Of a stretch of DNA of 64,000 nucleotides, positions 62,871 to 64,000 are shown in pieces (the stretch's first letter is position 1; each line of letters opens with the position of its first letter). A program made the translations under genes and the position numbers. The DNA is taken from the NCBI RefSeq assembly GCF_000244875.1, contig NC_016791.1:1-64000 (forward strand), in the 5' to 3' direction. This DNA comes from Clostridium sp. BNL1100. Its GTDB lineage: Bacteria; Bacillota; Clostridia; Acetivibrionales; DSM-1351. Under the pieces are notes generated by a model. The model was not told the origin of the DNA and searched no databases. It saw nothing but the letters and a program-made list of their open reading frames with translations.

Positions 62871-64000
62871 AACCGTTAAAACTTACAATTAGTGCCTTTG
62901 GGCCGTATGCAAAAAAACAGTTTATCGATTTTACTACCCTTAATGAACAGATATTCGTAATATCAGGTCCAACAGGGGCTGGAAAGACTACCGTTTTTGA
63001 CGCTATCAGTTTTGCTCTTTTCGGTGAAGCTTCAGGAAGCAGCAGAGACAGGGATAGCCTAAGAAGTGACTTTGCAGAACCGGGAACGGAAACGTATGTT
63101 GAACTGGAGTTTGAACTCAAAGGTAAAATATACAGAATAAGGAGATCGCCACAGCAGGAACAGAAGAAGCTAAGGGGAGAGGGCTATACTTTAAGAAATG
63201 CCGATGCGGAGCTTCTTCTGCCGGACGGTACGTTGATTACCAAAATAATAAATGTAGACGAGCGTGTAAATCAGCTTCTTGGTATTAATAAATCACAATT
63301 TAAGCAAATTGTAATGCTTCCTCAGGGAGAATTCAGAAAACTTCTGGAATCCGACAGTAGTGATCGGGAAATTATATTTAGGAAAATATTTGGAACCGAG
63401 GATTTTGCAGAAATTCAAAAAAGACTTGATGAAGACAGATACGGTCTGGAGAAATCCGTTCACGACTTAAAAACACAGATAGCTACCCATATAAATCATC
63501 TTGATGTGAGTGAAGATCAAACACTGGTTGAAATTAGAAATGCTCAAAATGTTAATATAGCTCAATTCATTACTTGTATTGAACAGCTGATGCAAAAGGA
63601 CAGGTCTATAATAGATGAAATCAAGGCTGAATTAAATAAAACGGTAAAAGAACAGGCCATACTCCAGAAAGAGATTACAAGATGCACAGAAGTAAACAAA
63701 AAGCTCTCAGACAGGGAACAAACAAAACAACAATACGAGGTTCTTAAGTCGAGAGAGAACGAGTTCTGTGAAAAGGAGAAGATTCTTGAATATGCAAGAA
63801 AAACTTTACCAATAAGTGAAGTTGATGAGCAGTGCAGAAAAGTTGAAAAGGCACTGGAAATAAAGGTCGGGGAATTGGAGCTGGCAAAGCAGGAGCTTGC
63901 GAAAAGGAAGTCGGAGTTCAGAAATACAGAGGAGAGCTTAAATACTCAAATAGGTTTGGAGCCTGAAATTAAGAAACATGAGACGGAGCTTTCATTACTG
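62867..64000 (+). CDS. sbcC: Nuclease SbcCD subunit C (5' part, runs off the window)
   Basis: Rad50-like SMC ATPase partner of SbcD. Only the first 378 codons are present. KPLKLTISAFGPYAKKQFID opens the protein, Walker A is SGPTGAGKTTVFDAISFALF, and the Q-loop region LPQGEFRKLLESDSSDRE is followed by FRKIFGTEDFAEIQKRLD, all typical of SbcC. The rest is the start of the coiled coil. AGGAGGG precedes the ATG, which overlaps the sbcD stop. The zinc hook and C-terminal ATPase half lie beyond the window. Confidence 0.96.
   Translation, partial: MKPLKLTISAFGPYAKKQFIDFTTLNEQIFVISGPTGAGKTTVFDAISFALFGEASGSSRDRDSLRSDFAEPGTETYVELEFELKGKIYRIRRSPQQEQKKLRGEGYTLRNADAELLLPDGTLITKIINVDERVNQLLGINKSQFKQIVMLPQGEFRKLLESDSSDREIIFRKIFGTEDFAEIQKRLDEDRYGLEKSVHDLKTQIATHINHLDVSEDQTLVEIRNAQNVNIAQFITCIEQLMQKDRSIIDEIKAELNKTVKEQAILQKEITRCTEVNKKLSDREQTKQQYEVLKSRENEFCEKEKILEYARKTLPISEVDEQCRKVEKALEIKVGELELAKQELAKRKSEFRNTEESLNTQIGLEPEIKKHETELSLL

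Overview
The window is a chromosomal replication-origin region from an AT-rich, spore-forming, anaerobic Firmicute of the class Clostridia. The evidence is the dnaA-dnaN-yaaA-recF-remB-gyrB order around bipartite DnaA-box regions, perfect parS sites, sporulation and germination genes (bofA, yabG-like, sleB/ypeB, a CotS-like gene, SPOCS/LysM), pyruvate:ferredoxin oxidoreductase, and formate-THF ligase. Gene content looks like the Ruminiclostridium / Clostridium cluster III group, but the genus is an inference. No rRNA, CRISPR array, insertion sequence or prophage was seen.

Layout. 1-10053: replication initiation and segregation (oriC, dnaA, dnaN, S4 protein, recF, remB, gyrB, two parS, parA, parB, two membrane proteins). 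10110-10421: two tRNA-Ser genes with a promoter and terminator. 10713-19665: pssA (minus strand), a HAD phosphatase, a glycine-rich stress protein, yaaL, bofA, a highly expressed-looking nifJ, a GT39-like membrane protein and a CotS-like protein. 19689-22551: a decayed gene, fhs, an orphan YabG N-terminal domain and tandem consensus promoters for veg. 23113-26440: SPOCS/LysM protein, ispE, GntR regulator.

26529-38589 is a long co-directional run. It starts with a Ycf46-like AAA+ ATPase, a PspA/IM30 (ESCRT-III-like) protein, a GNAT and a two-TM coiled-coil protein, which I regard as the best candidate for a poorly described system (membrane remodelling or stress). It continues with FapA, a multi-GAF protein, acpS, a YhaO/YhaN-type nuclease-ATPase pair and an NlpC/P60 lipoprotein that has lost its catalytic Cys and His. 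38595-46905 holds a diglyceride glycosyltransferase-like gene, the sleB-ypeB germination pair, MarR, deformylase, a methyltransferase, a 56-aa membrane protein, an SLH-BsuPI secreted protein and a CPBP protease.

46941-48971: the helicase-loading pair dnaI/dnaD (minus strand). 49297-51931: an AmtB-GlnK fusion with a terminator-like hairpin in its leader, and ferritin. 51999-57859: the oligopeptide ABC operon oppBCDFA (minus strand). 58426-60546: a chemoreceptor and tRNA-Arg (minus strand). 60761-64000: a diacylglycerol kinase-family gene, sbcD and the 5' part of sbcC, which runs off the window.

Start codons were moved inward from the longest open frame wherever a Shine-Dalgarno sequence clearly marks an internal start; these cases are stated. 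No database searches were possible, so family names rest on recognised motifs, length and gene order.
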